A stretch of DNA of 64,000 bases, taken from Streptomyces sp. WMMB303 (GTDB lineage Bacteria; Actinomycetota; Actinomycetes; Streptomycetales; Streptomycetaceae). Position numbers and translations under genes: made by a program. Each line of letters begins with the position of its first letter. The stretch's first letter is position 1. Shown here piece by piece: positions 49,559-58,876 of this stretch. A model generated the notes under the pieces. The model did no database searches and was not told the DNA's origin. It saw only the letters and a list, made by a program, of their open reading frames with translations. The stretch lies in assembly GCF_029351045.1 (NCBI RefSeq), contig NZ_JARKIN010000001.1:2672001-2736000 (forward strand). Reading direction: 5' to 3'.

Positions 49559-50848
49559 TCAGTACGGGATGCGGCCCGCCGGGGACGCCAGTTGGTGGCG
49601 GCAGTGCGCCTCGTCCTGCAGGAGTTGGGCCACCGCGGGGTCGTGCATGCCGCGTTCGCCGATCAGATCGCGCAGCAGGGCGGAGAGTTCGGGAAGCGCC
49701 TGGGCGTACCGCCCGGTGTCCACCAGAACGGTGGCGTACTGCTTGCGCAGGGTGCGGACGATGGGCGAACTCTCGCCGTAGGTGGTGACCGCTGCCGGAA
49801 GGGCGCGACCCAGCAGCGCGGCGACCTCCGCGTAGCGGCCGGCGCCCAGCAGGCGGCGGATGTCCTCCAGCACCGCGTTCAGATCCCCCTGGGGGCCGGG
49901 CCCCGGAACCGCCGACCGGCGCGGCGGCCATGGCGCCGCCGGGGCCAGGAACGGCCGGGTGGGATCGAGCGGCGGCCCGGGAGCGCGCTCTCCGGGACCG
50001 GGCAGCAGCGGAGCGAGGGCCGCGTAGACCTCGTGCGCGTCGGCGGGCCGCCTCGCGGGATCGCGGTCGAGCAGCCGGTTCACGAGCCCGGGCAGCGGTG
50101 CGGGGACGTTGGGGCACAGCAGCTCCAGCGCGTCCGGCTCCTCGTGCAGCTTCTTGTAGAGCAGCCCGGCGGCCTCGGGCGCCTCGAACGGGGTGCGGCG
50201 GGCGAGAAGTTCGTACAGCACCACGCCCAGCGCGTACAGGTCGGCCGCCGGGCCGACGGCCGACCCGCCGGTGGCCTGCTCGGGCGCCATGTAGACGGGG
50301 GTCCCCACCAGCGCGCCGGTACGCGTCAGCCGGGTGACGTCGGGGGCACCGACGGAGGCGATGCCCAGGTCGAGGATGACGACGCGGCCGTCCGGCCGGA
50401 CCATCACGTTGCCGGGCTTCAGGTCGCGGTGGACGATCCCCACGGCGTGCACGGCCGCGAGCGCGGAGCACAGCTGCGCGGCGACCGCGACGGCCCACTG
50501 CCACGGGTACGGCTCGTGCTCGGCCAGGTGGTCCGCCAGGTCGCTGCCGTCCAGCCGCTGCATCACCAGATACAGCTCCTCGCCGTCCTGGCCCGCGTCG
50601 TAGACCGTCACCAGTCCCGGATGGTCGAGTTGCGCGGTCACCCGGCACTCGCGCGCGAAGCGGCGCCGCAGCTCCTCCGGGTCGGCACTGCGCACGAGGG
50701 AGGCCATCCGCTCGGAGTGCGCCAGCTTGACCGCGACGGAGCGGCCGCCGAGCCCGGTGTCGAGCGCGCCCCACACCTGGCCCATGCCGCCCTTGCCGAG
50801 CGGCTCGGACAGCTCGTACCGGCCCGCGATCAGCCGCCCGGGCCTCAC
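49559..50848 (-). CDS. Eukaryotic-type serine/threonine protein kinase with TPR-like tail
   Basis: A 429-residue kinase. The glycine loop GKGGMGQVW is at 19-27, the catalytic lysine K41 in SVAVKLAH, the catalytic loop HRDLKPGN at 140-147, and the metal aspartate D160 in ILDLGIAS, a DLG in place of DFG as in many actinobacterial kinases. The activation segment is [15 protein letters not shown]. After the domain (about 275) a Pro-rich linker leads to helical repeats ([31 protein letters not shown]...). There is no membrane helix; the adjacent upstream membrane protein overlaps its GTG (GTGA) and may be a partner or substrate. Confidence 0.93.
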   Translation of the reverse strand: MRPGRLIAGRYELSEPLGKGGMGQVWGALDTGLGGRSVAVKLAHSERMASLVRSADPEELRRRFARECRVTAQLDHPGLVTVYDAGQDGEELYLVMQRLDGSDLADHLAEHEPYPWQWAVAVAAQLCSALAAVHAVGIVHRDLKPGNVMVRPDGRVVILDLGIASVGAPDVTRLTRTGALVGTPVYMAPEQATGGSAVGPAADLYALGVVLYELLARRTPFEAPEAAGLLYKKLHEEPDALELLCPNVPAPLPGLVNRLLDRDPARRPADAHEVYAALAPLLPGPGERAPGPPLDPTRPFLAPAAPWPPRRSAVPGPGPQGDLNAVLEDIRRLLGAGRYAEVAALLGRALPAAVTTYGESSPIVRTLRKQYATVLVDTGRYAQALPELSALLRDLIGERGMHDPAVAQLLQDEAHCRHQLASPAGRIPY

Positions 50849-51582
50849 GCCCGGTCCCAGGGGCCGGGCTGCTGCTGCCGGGGGTCCCGGGTCCCGGGCC
50901 GGTGCTCGGCGCCGGGGCCGTCGGCGCCGGAACCGGCGGTACCGGCGCCCGGCTGGTTGCGGCGGAGCAGCTCGCCGAGTTCGTCGAGCTCGGAGGCGAC
51001 CTGCCGCATCCGTGGGGAGGCGGGCGGCACGGAACCCGGGTACGGGTTCTGGTGCGGGTTCGGGGGTGCGGACACCGTTTGGGCGTACGGTGCGGCGCCG
51101 TCGTACGGAGTGGCGGGCGCGGGCGCGGGTGCCGGTTGCGCCGGGGCAGCGTACGGACCCGGCGCGGGCGCGTACAGGGTCGGCGTGGGCGCGGCCCGGG
51201 GCGCACGCGGGGCGCGGTCGGCGAGTACGGCGTGCACGACCGCACCGCCGATCAGCAGCACGATGTACACCCCGGCGCCGAGCTGCGCGTTGCCCTCCTC
51301 ACCGGGCTTCGTCTCCGGCACCACGAAGAGCAGCAGGATGTAGACCGCCGTCAGTACGCAGGCCCCCGCGAACACCGCCCAGTCCAGCGGCCGCCGCCGC
51401 AGGATCGCGAACCGCAGCGACGGCACCCAGGCCAGCAGCCCCAGCGACCAGAGGGGAAAGGACGCGAAGGCGATCCGCACCAGGAGGGCACGCGTGCCCC
51501 CGGGACGCGCACCGGCGCCCCCCGCACCGGGATGGGGCTGCTGCGGCGGCTGCGGTGGCTGGGACGCGGCCGGGCCGTACAT
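50845..51582 (-). CDS. Hypothetical membrane protein coupled to the kinase gene
   Basis: A 245-residue protein. A Pro/Gln-rich N-terminus precedes three membrane helices (about 34-55, LLVRIAFASFPLWSLGLLAWV; about 66-87, LDWAVFAGACVLTAVYILLLFVV; about 98-120, AQLGAGVYIVLLIGGAVVHAVL). The cytoplasmic tail is rich in Pro, Ala, Tyr and Thr and ends in a short coiled part MRQVASELDELGELLRRNQ. The tail offers many phosphorylatable residues. AGGAGG precedes the ATG at 51582. Its stop overlaps the kinase start, implying stoichiometric expression. The family is unrecognised. Confidence 0.8.
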   Translation of the reverse strand: MYGPAASQPPQPPQQPHPGAGGAGARPGGTRALLVRIAFASFPLWSLGLLAWVPSLRFAILRRRPLDWAVFAGACVLTAVYILLLFVVPETKPGEEGNAQLGAGVYIVLLIGGAVVHAVLADRAPRAPRAAPTPTLYAPAPGPYAAPAQPAPAPAPATPYDGAAPYAQTVSAPPNPHQNPYPGSVPPASPRMRQVASELDELGELLRRNQPGAGTAGSGADGPGAEHRPGTRDPRQQQPGPWDRA

Positions 51583-51790
51583 CTTTCCTCCTGCGTGGGA
51601 CAGCAGCGGACAAGGCAGGAGGTGAGCGTATACACCGGTACGGACTCCCGGATACGCGGCGGCCCGGGGAAGCAGAATCGTTGTCAACTCCCTCGGTCGA
51701 CAGGTCCCGTTCGCGCCGGGCCGAGGCAGGCGCGCACGGCGATCCCGCACGCTCCCGGAACCTCCGCGGACCGGCGGTTCAGGCCGGCGT

Positions 51791-53680
51791 TCAGGCCGGT
51801 GGCACCGTGCCGTCGGCGAGTCCGTCGAACATGCCCTGGACGAACTCCTCGCCCACCTCGCCCACGCGCCGCAGCGCGGCTTCGAACTCGGCGAGCAGCC
51901 GGAAGCGCTCCCCGTACGCCCGCTGCCGCTCCAGTGGCAGCCGCGGCAGCCGGAGCCGGCGCACATCGATCCGGGAGGAGCTGGAGGCGTAGCTGCTGGC
52001 CTGCCGGGTGTTGGCCGTCGAGCGCAGAAAACCGGCGACGAACCAGGCGTCCAGCGCCGCCGGATCGGGGCGCAGCAGGCACAGCGGCTTGCCCAGCCGG
52101 GCCCCGCCCTCCCCCTCGGCGACGACGTAGGCGGCGCCCCGGCCCTGTACGGGGATGACGACGTCGCCCGGCGCGGTGGTGACGGCATCGGCCGTCGCGA
52201 GGTGGACCTCCAGCGCTCCGGTGCGGGCGAGTTCGCCGACGGTGGCCTCGGGCAGTGCCGTGGAGCCGGGTGCCGCGGACCGCCGGTCCGGCAGGGCCGG
52301 GTCGTCGGCGGCGGTCAGATCGAGGGTCCGGCGCAGGGTGCGTTCCAGTTCGGCGCGGACGGAGGCGAGCGCCGCTGCGTCCGTACCGGTACCGCTCGGC
52401 AGCAGATGGCGCGCCGGACTGAGGTCGACCTCCTCGTCCAGCAGGTCGATCACCGGCAGGGTGGCGCACACCCCGGATTGCTCGGGGACGGTTTCCCCGG
52501 CTTCGTGCGCCCGCCACACGGCCAGCATGTCGGCTGCCGTCCGCTCCCAGGGCGGCGGTTCCGCACCGTCCGCGCGGCCCCCCGAGGCGTCCATCAGCAG
52601 CAGCCGGGAAGCGGCGTCCGCGGCGCCGTCCGGCTTGCGCAGCACCCACAGGTGGAGGGGCAGGCTGTGCGGCGCGGCGGCGCCCGGCGGCAGTGCGAGG
52701 AGCGCGCGCAGTGCGCCCTTGCGCAGCAGTGCGGCACGCACCCGGCGGCCCGTGCGGCGCGCGGCGACCGCGGGCGGCAGCAGCAGCACCGCCGTCCCCC
52801 CGGGGCGCAGCCGCGCCAGCGCATGCTGCACCCAGGCCAGTTCGGATTCGGTGCGGGCGGGCAGCCCGTAGGCCCAGCGTGGGTCGTAGGCCAGTTCGTC
52901 GTGGCCCCAGTTGCGCTCGTTGTACGGGGGGTGGCACAGCACGGCGGCCACCAGCGGCGCGTCGGCGGGGGGTTCGGTGCGCAGGGCGTCCTCGGTGCGG
53001 ACATCGACGGCGCACCGGCCGGCCGCGGCGGAGCCGGTCCGCAGGGTGAGGCGGAGGGCGGCAAGCCGGGCGAGCAGCGGGTCGGTCTCCTGGCCGTACA
53101 GCGCGGCGGGCCGGCCGGACGCACCGGGGCCGCCCGAGCCGTCCGCCGGGCCGGTAGCGGCGGCGGCCAGCAGTTCGGCGGAGCCGCACGCCGGGTCGAG
53201 CACCGACTCGCCCGGTCCGGCGAGGCGGGCCATGAGCGCGGCGGTCGGCTCCGGGGTGAGGCTGTACTGGCGGGGGTTGGCTTCGAAGTAGTCGGCGAGG
53301 AGCTGTTCGAACGCGGCGGCGGGGCCGGTCTCGCGCATCATCCGGTCGAGTGCGCCGCGCGCCTCGGCGACGGGGTCGGTGTTCAGCAGTTCGCGGAGTC
53401 CGGCCAGATGCTCACCGGCGCGCACCAGAGCCGGGCCGTGTCCTTCCGGGGCGCTCTCCAGCCGGCGGCGCACCTGCTCCCGCAGCGGGGCTTCGGCGAG
53501 TTTGCCGTGGTCGCGGAGCCAGCTCTCGACGTCGGCGAGGGAGAAGGCCGGGCTGGTCTCGGTGCCGCCGACGGGGCGGGGGAAGTCGGTGTAGCGCCGC
53601 CGCCAGTTGCTGACCGCGGCTCTGCCGACGCCGGCGAGCCGGGCGATGGCCGCTGCTGTCACTTCCGCGCCGTCCGACAC
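51791..53680 (-). CDS. Orphan N6-adenine DNA methylase-like protein with HTH and specificity-like domains
   Basis: A 629-residue protein. An N-terminal MerR/XRE-like HTH is at about 5-58 (VTAAAIARLAGVGRAAVSNWRRRYTDFPRP...SLADVESWLRDHG). The N6-methylase domain at about 115-400 carries the SAM motif VLDPACGSAELLAAA (160-174) and a catalytic loop CHPPYNERNW, HPPY in place of the family NPPY. The C-terminal about 180 residues resemble a type I specificity domain (LARTGALEVHLATADAVTTAPGDVVIPVQGRGAAYVV...RLRLPRLPLERQRAYGERF). No restriction subunit is near. Starts: GTG at 53680 with GGAGG six bases upstream. It may methylate, or act as a DNA-binding regulator. Confidence 0.87.
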   Translation of the reverse strand: MSDGAEVTAAAIARLAGVGRAAVSNWRRRYTDFPRPVGGTETSPAFSLADVESWLRDHGKLAEAPLREQVRRRLESAPEGHGPALVRAGEHLAGLRELLNTDPVAEARGALDRMMRETGPAAAFEQLLADYFEANPRQYSLTPEPTAALMARLAGPGESVLDPACGSAELLAAAATGPADGSGGPGASGRPAALYGQETDPLLARLAALRLTLRTGSAAAGRCAVDVRTEDALRTEPPADAPLVAAVLCHPPYNERNWGHDELAYDPRWAYGLPARTESELAWVQHALARLRPGGTAVLLLPPAVAARRTGRRVRAALLRKGALRALLALPPGAAAPHSLPLHLWVLRKPDGAADAASRLLLMDASGGRADGAEPPPWERTAADMLAVWRAHEAGETVPEQSGVCATLPVIDLLDEEVDLSPARHLLPSGTGTDAAALASVRAELERTLRRTLDLTAADDPALPDRRSAAPGSTALPEATVGELARTGALEVHLATADAVTTAPGDVVIPVQGRGAAYVVAEGEGGARLGKPLCLLRPDPAALDAWFVAGFLRSTANTRQASSYASSSSRIDVRRLRLPRLPLERQRAYGERFRLLAEFEAALRRVGEVGEEFVQGMFDGLADGTVPPA

Positions 53681-53692
53681 CGGATTCCTCCC

Positions 53693-53862
53693 GTTCACTG
53701 TTCGGCCGCCCCGTTCACATGCCGCCGTGGGCCGTGGCGGTCCGCACGAGCATACCCACCGAACCGGCAACCCTTTCTGTTCACGACGTGAATTTTCACG
53801 AGCCACGGTATTCATGTTGACTCGGTTCACAAGCAATGCTGTGATTACTCCATCGGTTCACA
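53693..53862. promoter_or_regulatory. GTTCAC motif cluster and promoter between the methylase and lipoprotein genes
   Basis: Five GTTCAC copies start at 53693, 53713, 53779, 53825 and 53856. The last two lie in identical TCGGTTCACA contexts 31 bp apart, and the third sits in the palindrome TTCAC-GAC-GTGAA (53780-53792). A plus-strand promoter candidate is TTGACT (53817-53822), 17 bases, TGTGAT (53840-53845). Confidence 0.5.
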
Positions 53863-53909
53863 GCACGGCGAACCGGTCCCGCTCACACTTCACTACCGGA
53901 GGTCGCGTC

Positions 53910-54518
53910 ATGCCCGCACGCGCACTGCCCCGCAAGCACCCGCTGTTCACCGCCGCCGTCTCCGCCACGACGGTGCTCGCGCTCGGCGCACTCGGCGCCT
54001 GCTCCCTGGAGGAACCCACCACCGGCAAGTCCCGGGCTGCCAAGACCACCGGGAAGAGCAAGCACGGGAAAGGGACGGACAAGCAGGCGGGCACCTCGGG
54101 CGGCTCCGGCGGCGAGTCCGGTCCGCGCGCCGCCGGCGAGTCCGCCGTCTACCGCGACAAGGGCCTCGAAGTGACCGTCGCGGCACCCGCACGGTTCACA
54201 CCCTCCGCGTACGCGGCGGGCCACAAGTCCGGAAAGCAGGCGTACAAGGTGCGCGTGACGCTGGAGAACACCGGCGACACCAAGATCGACACCGCGCTGG
54301 TCACGGTCGGCGCCCGCGAGGGCGAGGACGGCGAGACGACCGCGGGGATCTTCGACGGCGAGACCGTCGGCAACGGCTTCACCGGACAACTGCTGCCCGG
54401 CAAGCGCGCCACCGCCACCTACGGCTTCGACGCGGCACCCGCCGCCAAGACGCTCGACATCGAGGTCAGTGTGAACGACTTCGAGACCGAGCCCGCGCAG
54501 TGGAGCCTCTCGCTCTGA
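53910..54518 (+). CDS. Secreted lipoprotein, DUF4352-like
   Basis: A 202-residue lipoprotein. The signal peptide ends in lipobox LGAC with C31. A Lys/Gly/Ser/Thr linker (about 38-70) follows. A compact beta domain then shows the telltale extracellular immunoglobulin-like pattern: VYRDKGLEVTVAAPARFTPS, YKVRVTLENTGDTKIDTALVTVGAREGEDGETTAGIFDGE, LLPGKRATATYGFDA and LDIEVSVNDFETEPAQWSL. The role is unknown. GGAGG lies seven bases before the ATG. It is expressed divergently from the methylase-like gene. Confidence 0.87.
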   Translation: MPARALPRKHPLFTAAVSATTVLALGALGACSLEEPTTGKSRAAKTTGKSKHGKGTDKQAGTSGGSGGESGPRAAGESAVYRDKGLEVTVAAPARFTPSAYAAGHKSGKQAYKVRVTLENTGDTKIDTALVTVGAREGEDGETTAGIFDGETVGNGFTGQLLPGKRATATYGFDAAPAAKTLDIEVSVNDFETEPAQWSLSL

Positions 54519-54589
54519 CCGCGCACCGGCACCCGCCGCGCCTCACCCCACCAACCCATCCGACACCACCGCTCCCTGGGGGGACACCC

Positions 54590-54961
54590 ATGTCGCACGC
54601 ACACCACGCCTCCGGCCACCCCGCCCCGCCCGCCGCCGCGCCCCGCAACGGACTCGGCCTCACCGCACTCGTCCTCGGCCTGGTCGGAGCACTCTCCGGA
54701 CTGGTGCCCATCCTCTTCTGGCTCTCGGGCACCCTCGGGCTGATCGGCCTCATCCTGGGCCTGGTCGGCCGCTCCCGCGCCAAGAAGGGGCTGGCGAGCA
54801 ACGGGAAGACGGCGCTGGCCGGAGTGCTGCTCTCACTCGCGGCGTTCGCGCTCGGCATCTGGGGGCTGATCACCGTCGTCACCGCGTTCGGCGACGCCGC
54901 CGACGAGATCGACAAGGAACTCGACCAGGGCGCCCCGCCCGCCGTGGTGTCGGTCCACTGA
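54590..54961 (+). CDS. DUF4190-type small membrane protein
   Basis: A 123-residue protein. A His/Pro/Ala-rich N-terminus (HAHHASGHPAPPAAAPRN) precedes two membrane segments (about 22-60, LGLTALVLGLVGALSGLVPILFWLSGTLGLIGLILGLVG; about 73-100, GKTALAGVLLSLAAFALGIWGLITVV), separated by the characteristic RSRAKKGLASNGKTALAG loop. A short acidic tail follows. Such proteins are abundant in Streptomyces and have no assigned function. GGGGGG precedes the ATG. It probably shares the promoter of the lipoprotein gene 71 bp upstream. Confidence 0.85.
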   Translation: MSHAHHASGHPAPPAAAPRNGLGLTALVLGLVGALSGLVPILFWLSGTLGLIGLILGLVGRSRAKKGLASNGKTALAGVLLSLAAFALGIWGLITVVTAFGDAADEIDKELDQGAPPAVVSVH

Positions 54962-55073
54962 CACCGGCCCCGTGGGGCCACGGCCCGCGACCGCCGCACA
55001 GGGCGGACGCCGAGGCCCCCCGGGGGCGCCGGAGTCCGGCCCGGGGCCGGGAGGCCCCGAGCCCCCCGAGCCG

Positions 55074-58000
55074 TCAGGAAGCCGGCACGGTGGTGAGGAA
55101 CTCGCCCGCCCAGGCCAGGAGATCACGGCCCGCGAGGGGCTTGGCACCGATGGTGCCGGGCTTGGGGCGCGGCACCAGCACCTGCTTGGTGGCCGGCTTG
55201 ATGACCGAGCCCGGGTAGACCCGCTTGAGCCGCAGCTCCTGCGACTCCCGCAGCTCGATGGGTCCGAACCGCACCTTGTCGCCCTGGAGGGTGATGTCGG
55301 TGACGCCCGCCGCCCGGGCCAGCATCCGCAGCCCGGCGACGAGCAGCAGGTTCTCCACCGGCTCGGGCAGCGGCCCGTAGCGGTCGGTCAGCTCCTCGCG
55401 GACGGCGGCGATGTCCTCCTCGGTGTTCGCCGACGCGATCGAACGGTACGCCTGCAGCCGCAGCCGCTCCCCCGGCGCGTAGTCGTGCGGGACGTGCGCG
55501 TCGACCGGCAGCTCGATCTTGACCTCCAGCGGCGCCTCCTCGACCGGGCCCGCCTCCCCGGCCTCCAGCGCCGCGCGGTAGTCGGCCACCGCCTCGCCGA
55601 CCATCCGCACGTACAGGTCGAAGCCGACGCCCGCGATGTGCCCGGACTGCTCCCCGCCGAGCAGGTTGCCCGCGCCGCGGATCTCCAGGTCCTTCATCGC
55701 CACGTACATGCCCGCGCCCATCTCGGTGTGCTGGGCGATGGTGGCCAGCCGCTCGTGCGCCGTCTCCGTCATCGGCTTCTCCGGCGGATAGAGGAAGTAG
55801 GCGTAGCCGCGGTCGCGCCCGCGGCCCACCCGGCCACGCAGCTGGTGGAGCTGGCTGAGCCCGAAGGTGTCGCCGCGTTCGACGATGAGGGTGTTGGCGT
55901 TGGAGATGTCGATGCCGTTCTCCACGATGGTGGTGGAGACGAGCACGTCGAACTTCTTCTCCCAGAAGTCGACGACCACCTGCTCCAGCGCCTGTTCGGT
56001 CATCTGACCGTGCGCGGTGGCGATCCGGGCCTCCGGGACGATCTGCCGCAGCCGCGCCGCGGCGCGGTCGATGGACTCGACCCGGTTGTGGATGTAGAAG
56101 ACCTGCCCCTCGCGCAGCAGCTCCCGGCGGATCGCCGCACCGATCTGCTTCTCCTCGAACGGGCCGACGAAGGTGAGCACCGGGTGCCGCTCCTCGGGCG
56201 GCGTGGTGATGGTGGACATCTCGCGGATGCCGGTGACCGCCATCTCCAGGGTGCGCGGGATCGGCGTCGCGGACATCGTCAGCACGTCCACGTTGGCCCG
56301 CAGCTTCTTCAACTGCTCCTTGTGCTCCACACCGAACCGCTGCTCCTCGTCGACGATGACCAGGCCCAGCTCCTTGAACTTCGTCTCCGAGGAGAAGAGC
56401 CGGTGGGTGCCGATGACCACGTCGATGGTGCCGTCCCGCAGCCCGTCCAGCGTGGCCCGCGCCTCGGTGTCGGTCTGGAACCGGGAGAGCGCGCGCACGT
56501 TGACCGGGAACTGGCCGTAGCGCTCGGAGAACGTGGAGAAGTGCTGCTGCACCAGCAGCGTCGTCGGCACCAGGACCGCCACCTGCTTGCCGTCCTGCAC
56601 CGCCTTGAACGCGGCCCGCACCGCGATCTCCGTCTTGCCGTACCCGACGTCGCCGCAGATCAGCCGGTCCATCGGGACCGACTTCTCCATGTCCTCCTTG
56701 ACCTCGCCGATGGTGGTGAGCTGGTCCGGCGTCTCCGCGTACGGGAACGCGTCCTCCAGCTCCCGCTGCCACGGCGAGTCCGTGCCGAACGCGTGCCCCG
56801 GCGCCGCCATCCGCGCGCTGTAGAGCTTGATCAGATCGGCGGCGATCTCCTTGACCGCCTTCTTGGCCCGCGCCTTGGTCTTCGTCCAGTCGGCGCCGCC
56901 CAGCCGGTGCAGGGTGGGCTGCTCGCCGCCCACGTACTTGGTGATCTGCTCCAGCTGGTCGGTCGGCACGAACAGCCGGTCGCCGGGCTGGCCGCGCTTG
57001 GCCGGCGCGTACTCCACCAGCAGATACTCACGAGTGGCGCCCTGCACCGTGCGCTGCACCATCTCGATGTAGCGGCCCACCCCGTGCTGCTCGTGCACGA
57101 TGAAGTCGCCCGGCTGCAGCGTCAGCGGGTCGATCTGCTTGCGGCGGCGGGCCGGCATCCGGGTGCCGTCCTTGCCCGCGGCCTTCTGTCCGGACAGGTC
57201 GGTCTCGGTCAGCACCGCCAGCTTGAGCTCCGGGGCGACGAAACCGTTGTCGAGGGACCCGCACGCCACGGTCACCACCGACGGGGCGGGCGCCGGCTCG
57301 GCTCCCGCCTGCCGCGCCGGAACGCCCTCGGCGCCCAGCACCTCGACGGTGCGGGCCGCCGGGCCGTGCGCCTCGGTGACGTACACGCACTGCCAGCCCC
57401 GCGAGAGCCAGTCCTTGGTGTCGGCGAGCGCCCGTGCGGTGTCCCCCCGGTAGGTCTCCGGAGCATGCATGCCGAGCTGGAGCACGTCCCCGTCGTCCGC
57501 GTCCGCGCCGGTCAGCTCGGTGTCCGCAGCGAACTGGCTGACCGTCCACCACATCATGCCCAGCTCGCGGGCGTGCTCCCGCACCTCGGCGATCCCGCGC
57601 AGCGAGGCGGCCCCGACGTCGATGGGGGCCCGCGCGCCGTCGCCGTCCCCCGCACCGGCGGTGGCCGCCCAGGACGCCTGCAGGAACTCCTGACTGGTCG
57701 CCACCAGGTCGGCGGCCCGGGTGCGCACCCGCTCCGGGTCGCACACCACCGTCATGCTGCCCGCGGGCAGCACGTCCAGCAGCAGCTCCATCTCGTCCAC
57801 CAGGACCGGCGCCAGGGACTCCATGCCGTCCACCGCGATCCCCTCGGCGATCTTGCCGAGGAGTTCGTGCAGCTCCGGATGGTCCTCGGCCAGCTCGGCC
57901 GCGCGACGCCGCACCTCGGGGGTCAGCAGCAGCTCGCGGCACGGCGGGGCCCACAGCCCGTGCTCCGCGATCTCCAGCGAGCGCTGGTCGGCGACCTTGA

Positions 58001-58646
58001 AGTAGCGGACCTCCTCCACCTCGTCGCCCCAGAACTCCACCCGGAGCGGGTGCTCCTCGGTGGGCGGGAAGACGTCCAGGATGCCGCCGCGGACCGCGAA
58101 GTCGCCGCGCTTCTCCACCAGCTCCACGCGCGCGTACGCGGCGGCCGACAGCGCGTCCACGACCTCGTCCAGATCGGCGCTCTCCCCCTGCCTGAGCGCC
58201 ACGGGCACCAACTCGCCCAACCCCTTGACCTGGGGTTGCAGCACCGAGCGGATCGGCGCGACGACGACCGAGACCGGCCCGGTGGCCGGATCGCCCGGAT
58301 CCGGGTGCGCCAGCCGGCGCAGCACCGCGAGGCGCCGCCCCACGGTGTCCGACCGGGGGCTGAGCCGCTCGTGCGGCAGCGTCTCCCAGGAGGGGTACTC
58401 GACCACGCCCTCCTCCGGGAGGAGGGAGCGCAGCGCGGCCCCCAGGTCCTCCGCCTCCCGGCCGGTCGCCGTGACCGCGAGCACCGGCCGCCCGGCGGAC
58501 CGGGCCAGCGCCGCCACGGCGAAGGGGCGGGCCGCCGCCGGGCCGACGAGGTCGACGTGGTGCCGGTTGCCGTCGGCGGCGGCAGCGACAGCCTCCTCCA
58601 GCGCGGGGTCCTTGGTGACGGCGTCGAGCAGACCGTGCAGGCTCAT
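55074..58646 (-). CDS. mfd: Transcription-repair coupling factor Mfd
   Basis: A 1190-residue ATP-dependent translocase that frees stalled RNA polymerase and recruits UvrA. The N-terminal UvrB-like region (VDLVGPAAARPFAVAALARSAGRPVLAVTATGREAEDL), the CarD-like RNAP-interaction module DFIVHEQHGVGRYIEMVQRTV, Walker A DVGYGKTEIAVRAAF, the DEEQ box VIVDEEQRFGVEHKEQLKKL, LTMSATPIPRTLEMAVTGIR, motif VI and the RAD-like RQLHQLRGRVGRGRDRGYAYF are present, with TRCF C-terminal domain DAHVPHDYAPGERLRLQAYR. Length is normal. The ATG at 58646 has a poor ribosome binding site but fits the family. Confidence 0.97.
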   Translation of the reverse strand: MSLHGLLDAVTKDPALEEAVAAAADGNRHHVDLVGPAAARPFAVAALARSAGRPVLAVTATGREAEDLGAALRSLLPEEGVVEYPSWETLPHERLSPRSDTVGRRLAVLRRLAHPDPGDPATGPVSVVVAPIRSVLQPQVKGLGELVPVALRQGESADLDEVVDALSAAAYARVELVEKRGDFAVRGGILDVFPPTEEHPLRVEFWGDEVEEVRYFKVADQRSLEIAEHGLWAPPCRELLLTPEVRRRAAELAEDHPELHELLGKIAEGIAVDGMESLAPVLVDEMELLLDVLPAGSMTVVCDPERVRTRAADLVATSQEFLQASWAATAGAGDGDGARAPIDVGAASLRGIAEVREHARELGMMWWTVSQFAADTELTGADADDGDVLQLGMHAPETYRGDTARALADTKDWLSRGWQCVYVTEAHGPAARTVEVLGAEGVPARQAGAEPAPAPSVVTVACGSLDNGFVAPELKLAVLTETDLSGQKAAGKDGTRMPARRRKQIDPLTLQPGDFIVHEQHGVGRYIEMVQRTVQGATREYLLVEYAPAKRGQPGDRLFVPTDQLEQITKYVGGEQPTLHRLGGADWTKTKARAKKAVKEIAADLIKLYSARMAAPGHAFGTDSPWQRELEDAFPYAETPDQLTTIGEVKEDMEKSVPMDRLICGDVGYGKTEIAVRAAFKAVQDGKQVAVLVPTTLLVQQHFSTFSERYGQFPVNVRALSRFQTDTEARATLDGLRDGTIDVVIGTHRLFSSETKFKELGLVIVDEEQRFGVEHKEQLKKLRANVDVLTMSATPIPRTLEMAVTGIREMSTITTPPEERHPVLTFVGPFEEKQIGAAIRRELLREGQVFYIHNRVESIDRAAARLRQIVPEARIATAHGQMTEQALEQVVVDFWEKKFDVLVSTTIVENGIDISNANTLIVERGDTFGLSQLHQLRGRVGRGRDRGYAYFLYPPEKPMTETAHERLATIAQHTEMGAGMYVAMKDLEIRGAGNLLGGEQSGHIAGVGFDLYVRMVGEAVADYRAALEAGEAGPVEEAPLEVKIELPVDAHVPHDYAPGERLRLQAYRSIASANTEEDIAAVREELTDRYGPLPEPVENLLLVAGLRMLARAAGVTDITLQGDKVRFGPIELRESQELRLKRVYPGSVIKPATKQVLVPRPKPGTIGAKPLAGRDLLAWAGEFLTTVPAS

Positions 58647-58876
58647 GAGGGCTTCGCTTTCGGCTTTCCGTCCGGGGGCGCGGGGTCCTCGTACGCGGCC
58701 CCTCCGCGGGGCGCGCACGACGAAGTGCCCGGCTCGCAAGCGAACCGGGACTCCCAGCGTACGCCGCACCGGTGACACCCCCGCGCTGTCGCGCTGCCGC
58801 ACACCGCCGCCCCGGGGCACGCGCCGGTGCGGCAGGAGGCCGGAACGCCCGGCTCCCCGCCGCCCCGGAACGCGGC

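Noticed and set aside
54972..58775. A very long open frame on the plus strand across mfd
   Set aside because: It is antisense to a clear Mfd and has shadow-frame composition with no family motifs; high GC removes stop codons.
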